DNA of 6,660 nt from Syntrophothermus sp. UBA1445 (GTDB taxonomy: Bacteria > Bacillota > Syntrophomonadia > Syntrophomonadales > DTU052). Position numbers and translations under genes: made by a program. The stretch lies in the NCBI GenBank assembly GCA_002329495.1, contig DCTH01000089.1:1-6660 (forward strand), in the 5' to 3' direction. Positions 5,259 through 6,660 of this stretch are shown here, in pieces (positions within the stretch are counted from its first letter, which is position 1; every line of letters begins with the position of its first letter). The notes beneath the pieces were generated by a model that was not told where the DNA came from, ran no database searches, and saw nothing but the letters and a program-made list of their open reading frames with translations.

Positions 5259-6196
5259 ATAGACTGGTGTTATCTGCGGAGTTTAAAGGACAGGAGAGAG
5301 TATTAAAGCTACTTAACCAGGTCCTGGAGAAGGACGAGATTGCTCATGCCTACCTCCTCCTGGGTCCGGGCGGTGTAGGTAAGACTGAGATAGCCTTGTC
5401 TTTGGCCCGGAGTCTCCTGGGAATAAAGAAAGACAACCACCCTGATCTGCTGGTCCTGGAGAGACAGGGAAACACTATCAGGATCGCAGAGGTACGCCGC
5501 CTGAAAGAGTGGTTAACTTTTAAACCGTATGTGGCCCAGCGGCGGGTAGCGTTGATTCCCGAAGCCCACCTCATGTCGATTGAGGCGGCCAATGCCCTGT
5601 TAAAGGTTTTGGAGGAACCGGCTGGAGAGGTGGTACTGATTCTGACCGCTGATATGGAGACCCTGCCTGCAACGGTGGTATCCCGTTGTCAGGTGGTCAG
5701 GTTTCAGGCCTTGCCGGTGACCGAGGTAGAGGAGATCCTGCTCCGCCAGGGGGTGGAAGCAGATCGGGCTTACCAGTTGTCATGGCTGAGTGAAGGCAGT
5801 CCCGGACGGGCCCTGGAAATGGCCAAGGTTGATCTACCGGCCGTGATGGAAATGGCCACCCGGTTTTGGGGTGATTTGGCCGGGGGAGATACCCTGGCGG
5901 TCTATGAGACGGCGGAGGCCCTGGAGAAGGATGTCAATCAAAGAGATGTTTTTTTAACCGTCCTGGAAGTATATATTCGTGATGCCTTGCTGTATGTTAA
6001 AGGTTTGAAAAATCAAATGCTCCTGTTGCCGGCTGAACTTGCTGAAAGAACAGCGCCGGCTGGTGGGGAAGGGCTGGCCCAGCTTTTGTGGTCAATCGGG
6101 AGGACTCGCCAGGCCCTGTCCCGGAATGCCAGCGCATTAATTACTCAGATTCAACTGTATTTTGAAATAGCAAATGTCCTGAAGGGGGGATACTAG
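5255..6196 (+). CDS. holB: DNA polymerase III, delta' subunit of the clamp loader
   Basis: This 313-residue protein is an AAA+ clamp-loader subunit that, with delta and DnaX, opens and loads the beta sliding clamp during replication. It has HAYLLLGPGGVGKT (31-44, Walker A), NHPD (61-64), the box IPEAHLMSIEAANALLKVLE (101-120) followed by EP, and the SRC motif (143-145) supplying the trans-acting arginine. A helical collar domain forms the C-terminal third. The Walker B acidic pair is replaced (IPEA for the usual IDEA), as expected for a non-hydrolysing delta' subunit. The usual zinc module, four cysteines between the first AAA+ helix and NHPD, is absent: SLARSLLGIKKDNHPD is directly continuous, and C145 is the only cysteine in the protein. 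A DnaX or truncated paralogue is unlikely given the length and the tmk-yaaR-holB-ricT order. The ATG overlaps the yaaR stop; GGTGGA lies 9 nt upstream. Confidence 0.92.
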   Translation: MNRLVLSAEFKGQERVLKLLNQVLEKDEIAHAYLLLGPGGVGKTEIALSLARSLLGIKKDNHPDLLVLERQGNTIRIAEVRRLKEWLTFKPYVAQRRVALIPEAHLMSIEAANALLKVLEEPAGEVVLILTADMETLPATVVSRCQVVRFQALPVTEVEEILLRQGVEADRAYQLSWLSEGSPGRALEMAKVDLPAVMEMATRFWGDLAGGDTLAVYETAEALEKDVNQRDVFLTVLEVYIRDALLYVKGLKNQMLLLPAELAERTAPAGGEGLAQLLWSIGRTRQALSRNASALITQIQLYFEIANVLKGGY

Positions 6197-6660
6197 TGCC
6201 TGAAGTTGTAGGAGTGAGATTTAAACCGGCTGGTAAGATATATTATTTTGATGCTGAAGGCGTTTACCCGCAGGTGGGGGACGCGGTTATTGTGGAGACG
6301 GCGAGGGGTATTGAGTACGGGGATACCGTGGTCGGCCCGCGCCTTATGGATGAAGAAAACCTGGTGCTTCCGCTCAAGAAGGTGATTCGCAAGGCTACTG
6401 CGGAAGATCTGAGTGTTCTAAAGGAGAATCAGGACAAAGAAAAAGAGGCCTTTGTCATATGTCAGACCAAGATCGAAGAGCACCAGCTGCCGATGAACCT
6501 GATAGATGTAGAATATACTTTTGATCGGGGCAAGATAGTATTTTACTTTACCGCTGAAGGCCGGGTGGACTTCAGAGAATTGGTGCGTGATCTGGCGGCA
6601 ATCTTCCGCACCCGTATTGAGCTGAGGCAAATCGGGGTGCGGGACGAGGCCAAAATGCTG
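6196..6660 (+). CDS. ricT: RicT (YaaT), PSP1-domain regulator of RNase Y, 3' end cut by window
   Basis: The frame is open from GTG 6196 to the right edge, giving 155 residues of a protein usually around 270-300. The N-terminal part (VVGVRFKPAGKIYYFDA, 4-20) is followed by the PSP1 domain from about 65 onward. Its conserved stretch includes LPMNLIDVEYTFDRGKIVFY (98-117), FTAEGRVDFRELV (118-130) and RTRIELRQIGVRDEAK (138-153). In B. subtilis RicT forms the Y-complex with RicA and RicF, carries Fe-S clusters and stimulates RNase Y cleavage of mRNAs, which affects sporulation, competence and biofilm formation. The cysteine-rich cluster region, if present, lies past the window; only C89 is visible. 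GTG is supported by AAGGGGGGA (6182-6190) 5 nt upstream, and it overlaps the holB TAG by one base (TAGTG). Confidence 0.93.
   Translation, partial: MPEVVGVRFKPAGKIYYFDAEGVYPQVGDAVIVETARGIEYGDTVVGPRLMDEENLVLPLKKVIRKATAEDLSVLKENQDKEKEAFVICQTKIEEHQLPMNLIDVEYTFDRGKIVFYFTAEGRVDFRELVRDLAAIFRTRIELRQIGVRDEAKML

Overview
The window looks like a chromosomal piece of an endospore-forming, Clostridia-type Firmicute of moderate GC. The evidence is strong purine-rich Shine-Dalgarno sites, frequent TTG and GTG starts, a gene for the anti-sigma-G factor Gin, and the conserved gin / Orn-Lys-Arg decarboxylase / tmk / yaaR / holB / ricT order. I cannot name the genus from sequence alone.

Left part (1-2216): two divergently transcribed genes for exported cell-wall proteins. 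On the minus strand, cut by the left edge, is a secreted protein with a copper-amine-oxidase-type stalk domain followed by a glycoside hydrolase family 18 domain. On the plus strand is an exported NodB-type polysaccharide (peptidoglycan) deacetylase. The 403 bp between them hold a good sigma-A-type promoter for the hydrolase, a weaker extended -10 promoter for the deacetylase, a perfect 17-bp palindrome and a few shorter inverted repeats. I find no credible gene there.

Middle (2217-2507): 291 bp without a gene. Its right half carries overlapping promoter-like signals, one resembling sigma-A and one resembling sigma-F, and a 9-bp inverted repeat with widely spaced arms in front of gin.

Right part (2508-6660, running off the edge): a tightly packed plus-strand operon. 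It encodes Gin (forespore anti-sigma-G/E zinc-finger protein), a PLP fold-type I basic amino acid decarboxylase of the YaaO kind, thymidylate kinase, YaaR (DUF327), DNA polymerase III delta' and RicT (PSP1-domain partner of RNase Y). From the decarboxylase onward the junctions overlap by 4, 11, 4 and 1 bp, so translation is probably coupled. The order matches the Bacillus subtilis csfB-tmk-holB-ricT neighbourhood, but xpaC, yaaN and yaaQ are absent. The delta' subunit lacks the four-cysteine zinc module usual in bacterial clamp-loader subunits.

I do not see a clearly new biological system. The best points for a second look are the gin promoter region, the zinc-less delta' subunit, the missing yaaQ, and the divergent wall-enzyme pair with its central palindrome.
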